Below the pieces are notes generated by a model. That model was given only the letters and a program-made list of their open reading frames with translations, was not told the origin of the DNA and searched no databases. Position numbers and translations under genes: made by a program. A stretch of DNA of 64,000 nt, taken from positions 1 to 64,000 of the forward strand of contig NZ_JDTH01000006.1 in the NCBI RefSeq assembly GCF_000710615.1. Reading direction: 5' to 3'. Source of the stretch: Haladaptatus cibarius D43. GTDB taxonomy: Archaea; Halobacteriota; Halobacteria; Halobacteriales; Haladaptataceae. Position 1 is the first letter of the stretch. Each line of letters starts with the position of its first letter. Below are positions 35,714-44,350 of this stretch, piece after piece.

Positions 35714-36091
35714 ATGGTCGGACTCGTCGTCGTTTCACACAGCGAGCGCGCCGCCGAGGGAATCCGAGAAATCGCCGCCGAAATGGCTGGCGACACGCAA
35801 ATCGAAGCGGTCGGTGGCGACGGAGACGGCGGCATCGGAACCAACGCGACGGACATTCAGGAGACGATTGACTCGATTTCCGATGGAGAAGCAGCCGTAT
35901 TGGTTGACCTCGGAAGCGCGGTGATGAACGCCGAACTCGCCATCGAGATGTCGGACAACGACGCGAAAATCGCGGACGCGCCGGTTCTGGAGGGCGCGGT
36001 CAACGCCGCTGTTTCGGCAACCAGTCCCAAAGCGACCCTCGATTCCGTGCTGGAAGCGGCGGAGGAAGCGGGCGAGATTTCGAAGGTGTAG
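35714..36091 (+). CDS. dhaM: PTS-dependent dihydroxyacetone kinase phosphotransferase subunit DhaM
   Basis: 125 residues, equal to the EIIA-mannose-like domain only; the fused HPr and EI-like domains of enterobacterial DhaM are absent. The phospho-histidine is His9 in VVVSHSERA, and GGDGDGGIGTNATDIQ with LVDLGSAVMNAELAIEM fits the fold. It should be phosphorylated by the separate HPr at 40160 and enzyme I at 38481, and in turn phosphorylate the ADP on DhaL. Confidence 0.93.
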   Translation: MVGLVVVSHSERAAEGIREIAAEMAGDTQIEAVGGDGDGGIGTNATDIQETIDSISDGEAAVLVDLGSAVMNAELAIEMSDNDAKIADAPVLEGAVNAAVSATSPKATLDSVLEAAEEAGEISKV

Positions 36092-36192
36092 AAAATGGAT
36101 GATATTAAATTCTATGGTAAGACATCTCGATAGAGAAGGGATCTCCAATATCTTACCAAGATTTTTGTCACATAAACGACCATCTGTATTCA

Positions 36193-37239
36193 ATGAAGAG
36201 GTTTGGAGCCAAAGACGAACTTCTCGAACGCTCACTCGATATTGATGCTGAGGAGTTTGAACACTTGAGTAAGATTCTCGTTGAGCAGGTAGAGCGAACG
36301 AACGAAATAGAACTGACTCCTTTTCATGGTGACGGAGGTATCGACATCCGCGGTTCCATTGGACAAGATTTCTACTGGGCTCGCTTCGGCGTGCAAGTCA
36401 AGCAATATACGAGGAATGTAGGGAGTCCATCAATGCGAAGTTTCGTTGGTGCGCTCCGTTCTCACAACTATCAATTCGGGAGCTTCATCACTTCATCTGA
36501 GTTCAACTCGGGTGCAGTAGAAGTGGCGGAGGGAGAGTTATCCCACCCGATTAAGCTTATCGACCGTGACCGACTGACCGAAATAATGCTGAACCATGAA
36601 CTGGGTGTAGTTCACATCGGTGATGAGTACGAAATCGATGAAGATTTCTGGGACTTGTTCGGTACTTCAACTGGCGACAATCTCGTAAAATCGGATGCGG
36701 TTCCACAGGCAGATTCCTTTGATGTCATCGAACTCGTGATGCAAGGACTTGATGAGGGGTATCGGTTCAAATATGAACTTTTGGAATACATGAAGGCTAA
36801 GACAGGAAAGGACTGGACACCGCGACAAGCAGATTACTATCCACAGGCGGCATGGGCGCTTGGGTATGTTCACAAGAATACAGAGGGAGAGTATGATGGT
36901 CGTCAGATGCGGCAGTGGAGCTTAACTCGAGACGGCGAGGAATACCTGACGTACTTGCGGGATGGTGACGAAGATATTGCCAGAGAAAGTCTGCTGAAAC
37001 ATATCCAGAAAGCAGATATCATTCAGAGCGTGTTGGAACGTCTACGTGAAGAGAGTCCGCTCTCACACGACGAACTTGGTGAGATAATCGAAAAAGAGAG
37101 TGAACTGAACGACACGACCGCTAATCGCCGACGTGGTACTGTTGGTAAATGGCTCAATGTGCTCCCCGAAGTTCGGCAATCTCGTGACGGTCAAACATAC
37201 AAATACGAATATCTTGCGAAAAACATGAGCGACTACTGA
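36193..37239 (+). CDS. Mrr-like restriction endonuclease
   Basis: 348 residues. The N-terminal third has a PD-(D/E)XK nuclease core of the Mrr type: FHGDGGIDIRGS supplies the catalytic Asp, and FGVQVKQY the Gln-x-Lys pair. The C-terminal part (about 175-340) looks like two winged-helix modules (SRYRFKYELLEYMKAK-like and PLSHDELGEIIEKESELNDTTANRRRGTVGKWL). It ends two bases from the convergent adenine methylase, so the pair probably forms a restriction-modification unit. Codons use more A and T in third positions than the flanking dha and pts genes, which points to horizontal acquisition. The recognition sequence is not known. Confidence 0.85.
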   Translation: MKRFGAKDELLERSLDIDAEEFEHLSKILVEQVERTNEIELTPFHGDGGIDIRGSIGQDFYWARFGVQVKQYTRNVGSPSMRSFVGALRSHNYQFGSFITSSEFNSGAVEVAEGELSHPIKLIDRDRLTEIMLNHELGVVHIGDEYEIDEDFWDLFGTSTGDNLVKSDAVPQADSFDVIELVMQGLDEGYRFKYELLEYMKAKTGKDWTPRQADYYPQAAWALGYVHKNTEGEYDGRQMRQWSLTRDGEEYLTYLRDGDEDIARESLLKHIQKADIIQSVLERLREESPLSHDELGEIIEKESELNDTTANRRRGTVGKWLNVLPEVRQSRDGQTYKYEYLAKNMSDY

Positions 37240-37241
37240 GG

Positions 37242-38195
37242 TTACGTTTGACCGGTATCGGTCTCTACGAATTGGTCAAGGTAGGCGGTTTTCTCACGTC
37301 GATTGTCTTCGGGTACGTTGGTTACGATAATTTCGCCGACCTTTCCTCGCCCTTCGCCGTCGGAGTTTATGTGGCGTTTCGCACCGACATCGTGGACTCG
37401 AAACTCGTCGAGATACTGGTACAGATCTCGCATCGGGGGAGAATTGGAGACAACGACATGAGCGCCGATTTCGTTTAACTCGACTGCGACCTCGCTGAGT
37501 CGTTCTTGTTCCTCTGTATCGAACTCCTTCGAGGAATACTCCACGAAGCTCGATGTATGACTGACTGGCTCGTATGGAGGATCGAAGTACACGAGGTCGT
37601 CTTCGGTAGCGTGGTCAAGAACATACGAGAAGTCCCCATAGTAGATCCCTATGTCTGCTAAGGCCCGAGATGCGTTCATGATTCGAGAGGCCTGTACCCA
37701 ATCTGCGCTGGAATGGCGGCCAATTGGAACGTTAAACTCGCCACTGTTGTTTTCCCTGTAAAGACCATTATAGCACGTACGGTTGAGATACATGAGGAGT
37801 GCGGCTTCTTCTACCTCATCATACTCTTCTCCGTTTGGTCTCCGGTTGTATAGTTCGCGCTGTTGGTAGTAGTACTGGTCAACTTCCTTTCCTTTGCGGT
37901 TCGCCTTCGAAAACTTACGGTTAGGGTCTGGATCGGATTCTGGGCCGTCAAATTCTTCCAGCACCTCGATAAGTGCATTCGGTGAGTCACGAACGACGCG
38001 ATAGAATGACATCAGTCGTTCGTTTATGTCATTTATTGTACCACTGCTGTGTGGCCCTGTTTTGAAAAAGAGCGCACCCCCACCGAAAAAAGGCTCGTGG
38101 TAGGCGTCTACATCAGACTCAGGCGGAAAGCACGCACGTATTTCGTGTAGTATTTGGCGCTTCCCGCCTGCCCATTTGAGAACCGGCTCAGCCAT
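37242..38195 (-). CDS. DNA adenine methylase (Dam/MboI type, D12 class)
   Basis: 317 residues from the ATG at 38195 (MAEPVLKWAGGKRQI). The first motif KWAGGKR, the SAM-binding PFFGGGALFF (about 34-43) and the catalytic DPPY (about 205) define a class alpha D12 N6-adenine methyltransferase; LMYLNRTCYNGLYR is the typical family segment before the target-recognition part. Many members methylate GATC, but the sequence here does not prove that. It is convergent with the Mrr-like nuclease and would protect the host from it. Composition is AT-rich like its partner. Confidence 0.92.
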   Translation of the reverse strand: MAEPVLKWAGGKRQILHEIRACFPPESDVDAYHEPFFGGGALFFKTGPHSSGTINDINERLMSFYRVVRDSPNALIEVLEEFDGPESDPDPNRKFSKANRKGKEVDQYYYQQRELYNRRPNGEEYDEVEEAALLMYLNRTCYNGLYRENNSGEFNVPIGRHSSADWVQASRIMNASRALADIGIYYGDFSYVLDHATEDDLVYFDPPYEPVSHTSSFVEYSSKEFDTEEQERLSEVAVELNEIGAHVVVSNSPPMRDLYQYLDEFRVHDVGAKRHINSDGEGRGKVGEIIVTNVPEDNRREKTAYLDQFVETDTGQT

Positions 38196-38480
38196 CTTAC
38201 TGAAGATTGTTTCTCCAAGCCCTATAAACGTCCCCCAACCGTTTCGAAAGTAGAAATCCCACACTCCATGAGATGAGTGCGAGCAGACCGATAGCTGCTA
38301 GAACTTTCCGATCTACAATTGGTGTGTTATGTCATGACTCTCTAATTTCGCACGTAACTGTTAACAAGTCAGTCTTCATCCAAAATGGGTAGAGGGGGGT
38401 TGAAGAACTTGCTCTTCTTTCGGTTCACTATTAGTCAGTACCATCTACTAATATTCAAATCTAAAGAATATATCCCATCT
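38196..38480. other. AT-rich intergenic region upstream of the methylase and downstream of ptsI
   Basis: About 285 bases of clearly AT-rich DNA that shows no gene. It contains the methylase promoter and the 3' end of the ptsI transcript, and marks the right boundary of the foreign-looking restriction-modification block (the left boundary is near 36092). Confidence 0.45.
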
Positions 38481-40163
38481 CTACTTTTCCACCTTCCTCA
38501 CCTCCTCTCGCGTTTCGACTGACAGCACCTGCTCCGCAAGTTCTTCTGCCTCCTTCGAATCCGTTTCTCGAACCCGACTTTTTACCTCCGGCACAGTCAC
38601 GGCGCTCATGCTCAACTCATCCAGTCCAAAGCCGACCAGCAGTTCCGTCAGGTCTGGGTCACCGGCCATCTCGCCGCACATGCCGACCCACGCGCCGCCG
38701 TCGTGGCCAGCGGAAATCGTCCGGTGAATCGCCCGCAAAACCGGCGGGTGAAGCGGGTCGTGCAGATCTGCGACCTGCTCGTTCTCGCGGGAAGCCGCCA
38801 TCACGTACTGCGTGAGGTCGTTGGTTCCGATGCTGAGGAAATCGACTCGTTCGGCGAGCGACTCCGCCATGAACACAGACCCCGGCGTCTCTATCATCAC
38901 GCCGAGTTCCGGAACCTCGTACTCGATTCCATCCTCGTCCAACGCTTTTGCAACCTGCTCGACGCGGGCGAGTGCGGCGTCGAGTTCTTCGACGTGGGAG
39001 ACGAGCGGAAACATCACGGCGAGGTTTCCCTCTGTCCCGGCGCGGAGCAGTGCGCGGAGTTGCGTTTCGAACAGGTCGGCGTCGGTTCCGAGCGAGCGCC
39101 GAATCCCGCGGTCGCCCAAAAACGGGTTGTCTTCTTCGGGCGTGTCGAGGTACGAAATCGGTTTGTCCCCCCCGATGTCGAGGGTTCGGACGATGACTCG
39201 CTCGTTTGAGAAGGTAGACAATGCTTCGACGTATGCGTCGTACTGTTCGTCCTCGTCCGGCGGAGATTCCCGGTCGAGGAACAGAAATTCGGTTCGAAAG
39301 AGACCGATGCCGTCTGCGCCCGCTTCGTTCGCCGGGTCGAGTTCGGCGAGGGTGCCGACGTTCGCTGCGACTTCGATTTCGTTCCCGTCTCGGGTTCCGA
39401 CGTGGTCTGTGATGATTTCGGCTTTTTCGTCGCCTGCTCGTTCTCGGGCAGATTCGTCCGGGTCGATGACCACGAGGCCGTCCGTTCCATCGACCAGCAC
39501 AGGTCGCCCTTCGGCGATCTGCGCCAGTTCATCGCCGACGCCGACCACGGCGGGAATTCCGAGCGACCGGGCGAAAATCGCGGCGTGCGAGGTTCGTCCG
39601 CCGAACACAGTTGCGAATCCGGCGACTGTTTCGGGGTCGAGTTGCGCCGTGTCGCTCGGCCCGAGTCGTTCCGCGAGGAGGATTGTGCCATCAGGAAGGT
39701 CGCTGAGGTCGGTGCGGTCGCGGTCGGTCAGAATCCGCAGCAGTCGGTCGCGGATGTCCCGAAGGTCGTCCGCTCGTTCGGCCGTTCGGCCCTCCAACCC
39801 TTCGAATTTCGCTATCGGGTCTTCGAACGCCTGTCGAACCGCGTGGGGTGCCGGAAGTCCGTTTTCGATGGCGGTTTCGACGCCCCCGCTAATCGCGGGG
39901 TCGTCGAGAAACGCCTTGTGCGCGTCGAAAATTTCTGCTTCGTCGTCGCCGACACGCTCACGCGCTCGCTCGCGCTCGGCGTCTAGTTCCTCGTGGGCGC
40001 GTTCGCACGCCGATTCGAACCGCTCTAGTTCGGCGTCGGTATCGACGGTTTTCGGGTCGGGGAGGTCGGACAAATCCGCCGTTCCGCGATACCAAATCAC
40101 GTTCCCGACTCCGGTTCGGGGCGTCACGCCGACCCCCGATAGTTCGACGGACTCGGCGCTCAC
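38481..40163 (-). CDS. ptsI: PTS enzyme I (phosphoenolpyruvate-protein phosphotransferase)
   Basis: 560 residues from a GTG start that overlaps the HPr stop (GTGA). The N-terminal HPr-binding domain, the phospho-histidine His193 in GGRTSHAAIFARS and the TIM-barrel PEP site (TEFLFLDR, GDKPISYLDTPEEDNPFLGDRGIR, NDLTQYVMAASRE, CGEMAGD) are complete. It transfers phosphate from PEP to HPr. No sugar-specific EIIABC is encoded in the window, so in this locus its visible client is DhaM. Confidence 0.96.
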   Translation of the reverse strand: MSAESVELSGVGVTPRTGVGNVIWYRGTADLSDLPDPKTVDTDAELERFESACERAHEELDAERERARERVGDDEAEIFDAHKAFLDDPAISGGVETAIENGLPAPHAVRQAFEDPIAKFEGLEGRTAERADDLRDIRDRLLRILTDRDRTDLSDLPDGTILLAERLGPSDTAQLDPETVAGFATVFGGRTSHAAIFARSLGIPAVVGVGDELAQIAEGRPVLVDGTDGLVVIDPDESARERAGDEKAEIITDHVGTRDGNEIEVAANVGTLAELDPANEAGADGIGLFRTEFLFLDRESPPDEDEQYDAYVEALSTFSNERVIVRTLDIGGDKPISYLDTPEEDNPFLGDRGIRRSLGTDADLFETQLRALLRAGTEGNLAVMFPLVSHVEELDAALARVEQVAKALDEDGIEYEVPELGVMIETPGSVFMAESLAERVDFLSIGTNDLTQYVMAASRENEQVADLHDPLHPPVLRAIHRTISAGHDGGAWVGMCGEMAGDPDLTELLVGFGLDELSMSAVTVPEVKSRVRETDSKEAEELAEQVLSVETREEVRKVEK

Positions 40164-40426
40164 GACTCACCCTCCGGCGTCGTGAGAACGTCTTCCAGTG
40201 CATCGAGGGCCGATTCCGCGTCCTTTCCCTCGGCGACGAGGTGAACCTCGTCGCCCTGCCGAGCGTCGAGGGTCGTGACGGAAATCATGCTTCCTGCGTT
40301 TACCGGGCCGTTTTCCTCGGTGGCGACCGTAATCTCGGCGTCGAACTCGCCCGCGGTGGTGACGAACTTCGCCGCGGGTCGAGCGTGGAGGCCGTCTTCT
40401 GGGACGATGGTTACTGTTCGCTCCAT
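40160..40426 (-). CDS. ptsH: PTS phosphocarrier protein HPr
   Basis: 88 residues from the ATG at 40426; the frame is open upstream, but the HPr fold begins here (MERTVTIVPEDGLHARPAAKF). The phospho-histidine is His14 in GLHARPA. The regulatory-serine position region reads AGSMISVTTLDARQG, so a serine is present near position 46, although an HPr kinase is not expected in archaea. Translation is coupled to ptsI by a four-base overlap. Confidence 0.95.
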   Translation of the reverse strand: MERTVTIVPEDGLHARPAAKFVTTAGEFDAEITVATEENGPVNAGSMISVTTLDARQGDEVHLVAEGKDAESALDALEDVLTTPEGES

Positions 40427-40490
40427 GTGGTCTGCTGTGGGTTGAACGGGAACCCGCTTCAGGCTATCGCCGGTTCGAAGTCGGGTTCGA

Positions 40491-40763
40491 CTACTCACCT
40501 TTCCAGCGTTTCAGCCCCCACTGTGCTCGCGTGTAGCCGAGCGCGAACAGCACCGTTCCGACCAGCATGAGCGACCCGCCCAGCATCGAATTTTGAACCG
40601 GCGCGCTCGGGTCGGAGATGGCAACCAGCATCATTCCAGTTACGAGGACGACGAGTCCGGCAAGCGTTATCGGGTCGAGAAACACCAGTCGAAGGTAGTC
40701 GCCGATAGACCCTTTCGACCTTTTTGACCCCTTTGTTTCGTCGGAATCGGACACGGTTGACAC
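40491..40763 (-). CDS. Small two-helix membrane protein between glpF and ptsH
   Basis: 90 residues from a GTG at 40763, which directly follows the glpF stop. After a Lys/Ser-rich N-terminus, two hydrophobic helices lie at about 33-49 (ITLAGLVVLVTGMMLVAI) and about 59-77. Its setting inside the glycerol facilitator / PTS operon suggests a role in glycerol metabolism, but no family is recognised and no activity is proposed. Confidence 0.7.
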   Translation of the reverse strand: MSTVSDSDETKGSKRSKGSIGDYLRLVFLDPITLAGLVVLVTGMMLVAISDPSAPVQNSMLGGSLMLVGTVLFALGYTRAQWGLKRWKGE

Positions 40764-41678
40764 CTAACTCCCTCCCGCCGGTCGTTCCTGTTCTTCGTCG
40801 TGAACTGCCGGTTCTTCAGGTTCGATATCCTGCTCTTCGAGTTTCTTGACGTATCGCCGTGTCAGCAGGTCGTATAGACCACCGCCGATGATGCCGCCGA
40901 CGGTCGTGGACGTGGCCGGGAGCCACCATCCGCCGCGCGGGCCGGGGAAGGCGATTTCACCCCATCCGGCGAGATACCCGAAGATTCGTGGACCGAGGTC
41001 GCGGGCGGGATTCAGTGCGGCCATACTCACTGGCGCTTCGTACTGCACCAGTGCGGCGACGAGCAGACCGATGAGGGCCGCCGCGAGGCCGGGCGTCGCT
41101 CGCGTTCCCATCGGATTCCAGTCGTCCACGAGCGCGAAGATGACCGCGACGAGGATGGCCGTGATGACCACTTCGCTGAAGAACGCTTGCGGAAATGAGA
41201 CGAGGAACGCTGCCTCTTGAAGCGTCTGGAAATCGCCAACTTTCACGCCTGCGAACACCGGGTTCGGGAAGAACGTCCAGAGGGTCATCCCCGTGATGGA
41301 ACTGCCCGGTTCGCCACGAACCACGTTGTTCGCCTGACTGAACTGCTGGTAGTAGCCAGACCACGTCACGAACAGCGTCGCGGCGGCGAGAAATGCTCCT
41401 GTAGTCTGGGCAACGACGTAGCCTGGAACGTGTTTCCACGGGAAATCGCGCCAGACGGCGTTGGCAATCGTCACCGCCGGGTTGATGTGGCCCTCCGAAA
41501 CGCCGCCGACCCAGTACACCGCGAACATCACGCCGAATCCCCACAGCACGGCCACGCCGAATAGGTCGAATCCACCCGTCAGCACGGAAACGACGACTGC
41601 GCCGTCCCCGAGCAGAATGAGGATGAAGGTTCCGACGAGTTCGTTTACGTATTTCGCTCGCCAGTACTCTTCTGCCAT
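40764..41678 (-). CDS. glpF: Glycerol uptake facilitator (aquaglyceroporin, MIP family)
   Basis: 304 residues from the ATG at 41678, one base after the glpK stop. Both pore motifs are intact: GHINPAVTIA (about 60-69) and AALNPARDLGPR (about 215-226). Arg after the second NPA and the wide residues around it fit the glycerol-conducting group. Six membrane helices are followed by an acidic cytoplasmic tail. It gives glycerol to GlpK, which lies immediately upstream. Confidence 0.94.
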   Translation of the reverse strand: MAEEYWRAKYVNELVGTFILILLGDGAVVVSVLTGGFDLFGVAVLWGFGVMFAVYWVGGVSEGHINPAVTIANAVWRDFPWKHVPGYVVAQTTGAFLAAATLFVTWSGYYQQFSQANNVVRGEPGSSITGMTLWTFFPNPVFAGVKVGDFQTLQEAAFLVSFPQAFFSEVVITAILVAVIFALVDDWNPMGTRATPGLAAALIGLLVAALVQYEAPVSMAALNPARDLGPRIFGYLAGWGEIAFPGPRGGWWLPATSTTVGGIIGGGLYDLLTRRYVKKLEEQDIEPEEPAVHDEEQERPAGGS

Positions 41679-41679
41679 C

Positions 41680-43218
41680 TCACCCACCTCCTTCCTGCGC
41701 CCAGTCGAGAGAACGCTCCACGGCATCGACCCAGCGCTCGTGTTTCCTGTCCGCTTCCTCGCTCGCCATCGACGATTCGAACTCGCGGTCAACCTGCCAG
41801 TTGTCCCGGAGGTCGTCCACCGAATCCCAATAGCCGACCGCGAGTCCGGCGGCGTAGGCCGACCCGAGCGCGGTCGTCTCGTCTACGACCGGGCGGACGA
41901 TGTCCGCCCCCAAAATGTCGGCTTGGAGTTGACAGAGGAAGTTGTTCTTCACCGCGCCGCCATCGACTTTCAGCGACTCGACTTCGATGCCGCTATCGGC
42001 TTCCATCGCCTCCGCCACGTCTCGGGTTTGATACGCGACGCTTTCGAGCGTCGCCCGGACGAGATGCTCTTTTCTGGTTCCACGGGTCATCCCCACGACG
42101 ATGCCGCGAGCGCGTTGGTTCCAATGTGGCGCGCCCAATCCCGTGAATGCAGGAACCATGTACACCCCATCCGTCGAATCGACGCTTCTGGCCATCGACT
42201 CGGTTTCCGCCGCGTCGTCGATGAATCCGACATCGACCAACCACTCGATAGCCGCGCCCGTGACAAAAATCGAGCCTTCCAGCGCGTACTGTACCGGTTG
42301 TCCGGAACGCTGGAAGCCAACGGTCGTGAGCAGGCCGTGTTCGCTCTCGACCGCTTCCTCGCCCGTATTGAGCAGGAAGAAACTTCCCGTCCCGTAGGTG
42401 TTTTTCGCATCCCCTTCGTCGAAGCAGGTCTGCCCGAACAGGGCGGCCTGCTGGTCGCCGAAGGCACCCGCAACCGGAACGTCCGCACCGAGGAATCCTT
42501 CGGCGTCTGTCGAACCATACGTATCGTCGTCACTCGATGGCCGAACCTCCGGAAGCATTTCTACCGGAACGCCGAACTCCTCGCAGAGTTCGGCATCCCA
42601 GTCCATCTCGTGAATGTCGAACAGCATCGTGCGCGAGGCGTTCGTCACGTCCGTGATGTGCTCTCCTGTCAAATTGTAGATGAGCCACGAGTCAATGGTG
42701 CCGAACAGGATTTCACCTTCTTCCGCCCGTTCACGGATGTCCTGCGGTCGCGCGCGCTGGAGTTTTATCGGGTCGGCGTTGTCGAGCAACCATTCGGCTT
42801 TCGTCGCCGAGAAGTAGGCGTCCGGTTCGAGGCCGGTTTTCGACCGAACCATCTCGACTTTGCCTTCGTCCTCGATTTGCTCCACTCGGTCTGTGGTTCG
42901 CCTGTCCTGCCAGACGATGGCGTTGTGGACTGGTCTGCCGGAATCTTTGTCCCACAACAGCGTCGTCTCGCGCTGGTTGGTGATGCCGATTGCTTCTAAC
43001 TGGTCAGCGGAGCAATCGGCGTCCGAAAGCGCGCTCGTGACGACGTCCTGTGTGTTCTCCCAGATTTCGAGCGGGTCGTGTTCGACCCAGCCCGGTTCCG
43101 GATAGTTCTGTTCGTGTTTCTCGTAGGCGCTGGCGACGACCCGACCGTCGTGGTCGAACAGCATGAACCGCGTGCCGGTCGTTCCTTGGTCTATCGCGCC
43201 GACGTATGTGTCCGTCAT
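41680..43218 (-). CDS. glpK: Glycerol kinase
   Basis: 512 residues from the ATG at 43218 (MTDTYVGAIDQGTTGTRFMLFDHDG). The FGGY-kinase signatures GAIDQGTTGTR (7-17), WQDRRT (about 102) and VDGGAVKNNFLCQLQADILG (about 410) are complete. It phosphorylates glycerol to glycerol 3-phosphate. First in the minus-strand operon glpK, glpF, small membrane gene, ptsH, ptsI. A TATA-like CTAATTATTC on the minus strand lies at about 43280-43290. No glpABC dehydrogenase is in the window. Confidence 0.97.
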   Translation of the reverse strand: MTDTYVGAIDQGTTGTRFMLFDHDGRVVASAYEKHEQNYPEPGWVEHDPLEIWENTQDVVTSALSDADCSADQLEAIGITNQRETTLLWDKDSGRPVHNAIVWQDRRTTDRVEQIEDEGKVEMVRSKTGLEPDAYFSATKAEWLLDNADPIKLQRARPQDIRERAEEGEILFGTIDSWLIYNLTGEHITDVTNASRTMLFDIHEMDWDAELCEEFGVPVEMLPEVRPSSDDDTYGSTDAEGFLGADVPVAGAFGDQQAALFGQTCFDEGDAKNTYGTGSFFLLNTGEEAVESEHGLLTTVGFQRSGQPVQYALEGSIFVTGAAIEWLVDVGFIDDAAETESMARSVDSTDGVYMVPAFTGLGAPHWNQRARGIVVGMTRGTRKEHLVRATLESVAYQTRDVAEAMEADSGIEVESLKVDGGAVKNNFLCQLQADILGADIVRPVVDETTALGSAYAAGLAVGYWDSVDDLRDNWQVDREFESSMASEEADRKHERWVDAVERSLDWAQEGGG

Positions 43219-43316
43219 TGTTCCCCCATTCAGTGTGCCGGTTTTCCCCCCTCCCCGCACACCTCGTCAGACACACGGCACGAAGAATAATTAGTTTTCC
43301 CACCAATTTCGCCGGA

Positions 43317-44282
43317 TTAGCTCGCGTCGGCGATTCGGTCGTACTGTTCCGCCGAAAGCTCAATATCGGCGGCACCGACGTTTTCTTCCAACTGCTCCGT
43401 CGTTCGTGCCCCGACGATTGGAATGCAGGAAAAGTCGCGCTGTTGGACGAGCCATCGAAGCGCGACCTGTGCGGGCGTCGCATCGAGCTCGTCCGCGATG
43501 GACTGGATTTCGTCCAACACCTGCCAGCCATCCTCGGACATGTAGTAGTCCTCGAATCGGTCGGTGATGTCGCCGCGAGAGCCTTCCGGAACCTCGCCGT
43601 CGCGGTCGTATTTCCCGGTCAGGAACCCGCCCGCCAGTGGCGAATACGGGCAGACCGCGATGTCTTGGTCGGCACAGACGTCGAGATAATCCTCCACGTC
43701 ACCACCCGCCGCGGCGTGATACATCGGCTGGGTCACGTCGAACCGTGCGAAATCGTTCACGTCGCTCTCCCAGAGCGCCTTGGTCAACTGCCACGCCGCC
43801 ATCGAACTCGCGCCCAAATAGTTCACCTTTCCATCCTCTACGAGGCCGTTCAGGGTCGAAAGCGTCTCCTCGATTGGCGTTTCCTCGTCCCACCGGTGGA
43901 TGTAGTACAGGTCGAGGTAGTCGGTTCCGAGTCGGTCGAGTGTCCCCTGAATCTGTTTTTGGATGTGCTTGCGCGAGAGGCCGCGTCCGTTCGGGTTGTC
44001 GCTGTCGAACGGGAAGTAGACCTTCGAGGCGATGACGAAGTCCTCGCGGTCGTAGTCCGCGAGCCAATCGCCTATCCACTCTTCGCTGGTTCCGTTCGGG
44101 TCGCCGTAGACGTTCGCGGTGTCGATGAAGTTGATGCCGTTTTCCCACGCTGTATCGAGCAAATCGTGGGCCGTCTTGCGGTCGGTTTCGACCGTGCCGT
44201 TGGATTCCTTGGCGAATCGCCACGTACCGAAACAGAGTTCCGAGACTTTCGTACCGGTTGCACCGAGTGTTCTGTACTCCAT
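43317..44282 (-). CDS. Aldo/keto reductase
   Basis: 321 residues. The catalytic tetrad is visible: Asp and Tyr in FIDTANVYG, Lys in IASKVYFPF, His in LYYIHRWDE. The NADP phosphate-binding end reads IPIVGARTTEQLEENVGA. It is most like the Kv-beta/YdhF-like aldo/keto reductases of haloarchaea that reduce aldehydes or ketones. It is transcribed in the same direction as glpK with a gap of about 100 bases but has its own setting; a role in glyceraldehyde or methylglyoxal reduction would be an inference. Confidence 0.92.
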   Translation of the reverse strand: MEYRTLGATGTKVSELCFGTWRFAKESNGTVETDRKTAHDLLDTAWENGINFIDTANVYGDPNGTSEEWIGDWLADYDREDFVIASKVYFPFDSDNPNGRGLSRKHIQKQIQGTLDRLGTDYLDLYYIHRWDEETPIEETLSTLNGLVEDGKVNYLGASSMAAWQLTKALWESDVNDFARFDVTQPMYHAAAGGDVEDYLDVCADQDIAVCPYSPLAGGFLTGKYDRDGEVPEGSRGDITDRFEDYYMSEDGWQVLDEIQSIADELDATPAQVALRWLVQQRDFSCIPIVGARTTEQLEENVGAADIELSAEQYDRIADAS

Positions 44283-44350
44283 GCACGGGAGTCGTCGGGA
44301 AGGGAGGTAAAAGTCGGGAAAGCGGTGAGATGTGGCCTCGTGTTTTTCCG

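Noticed and set aside
38812-40185. 457-codon Ser/Arg-rich frame on +
   Set aside because: Shadow of ptsI with low-complexity translation.
41461-42999. 512-codon frame on +
   Set aside because: Shadow of glpF and glpK.
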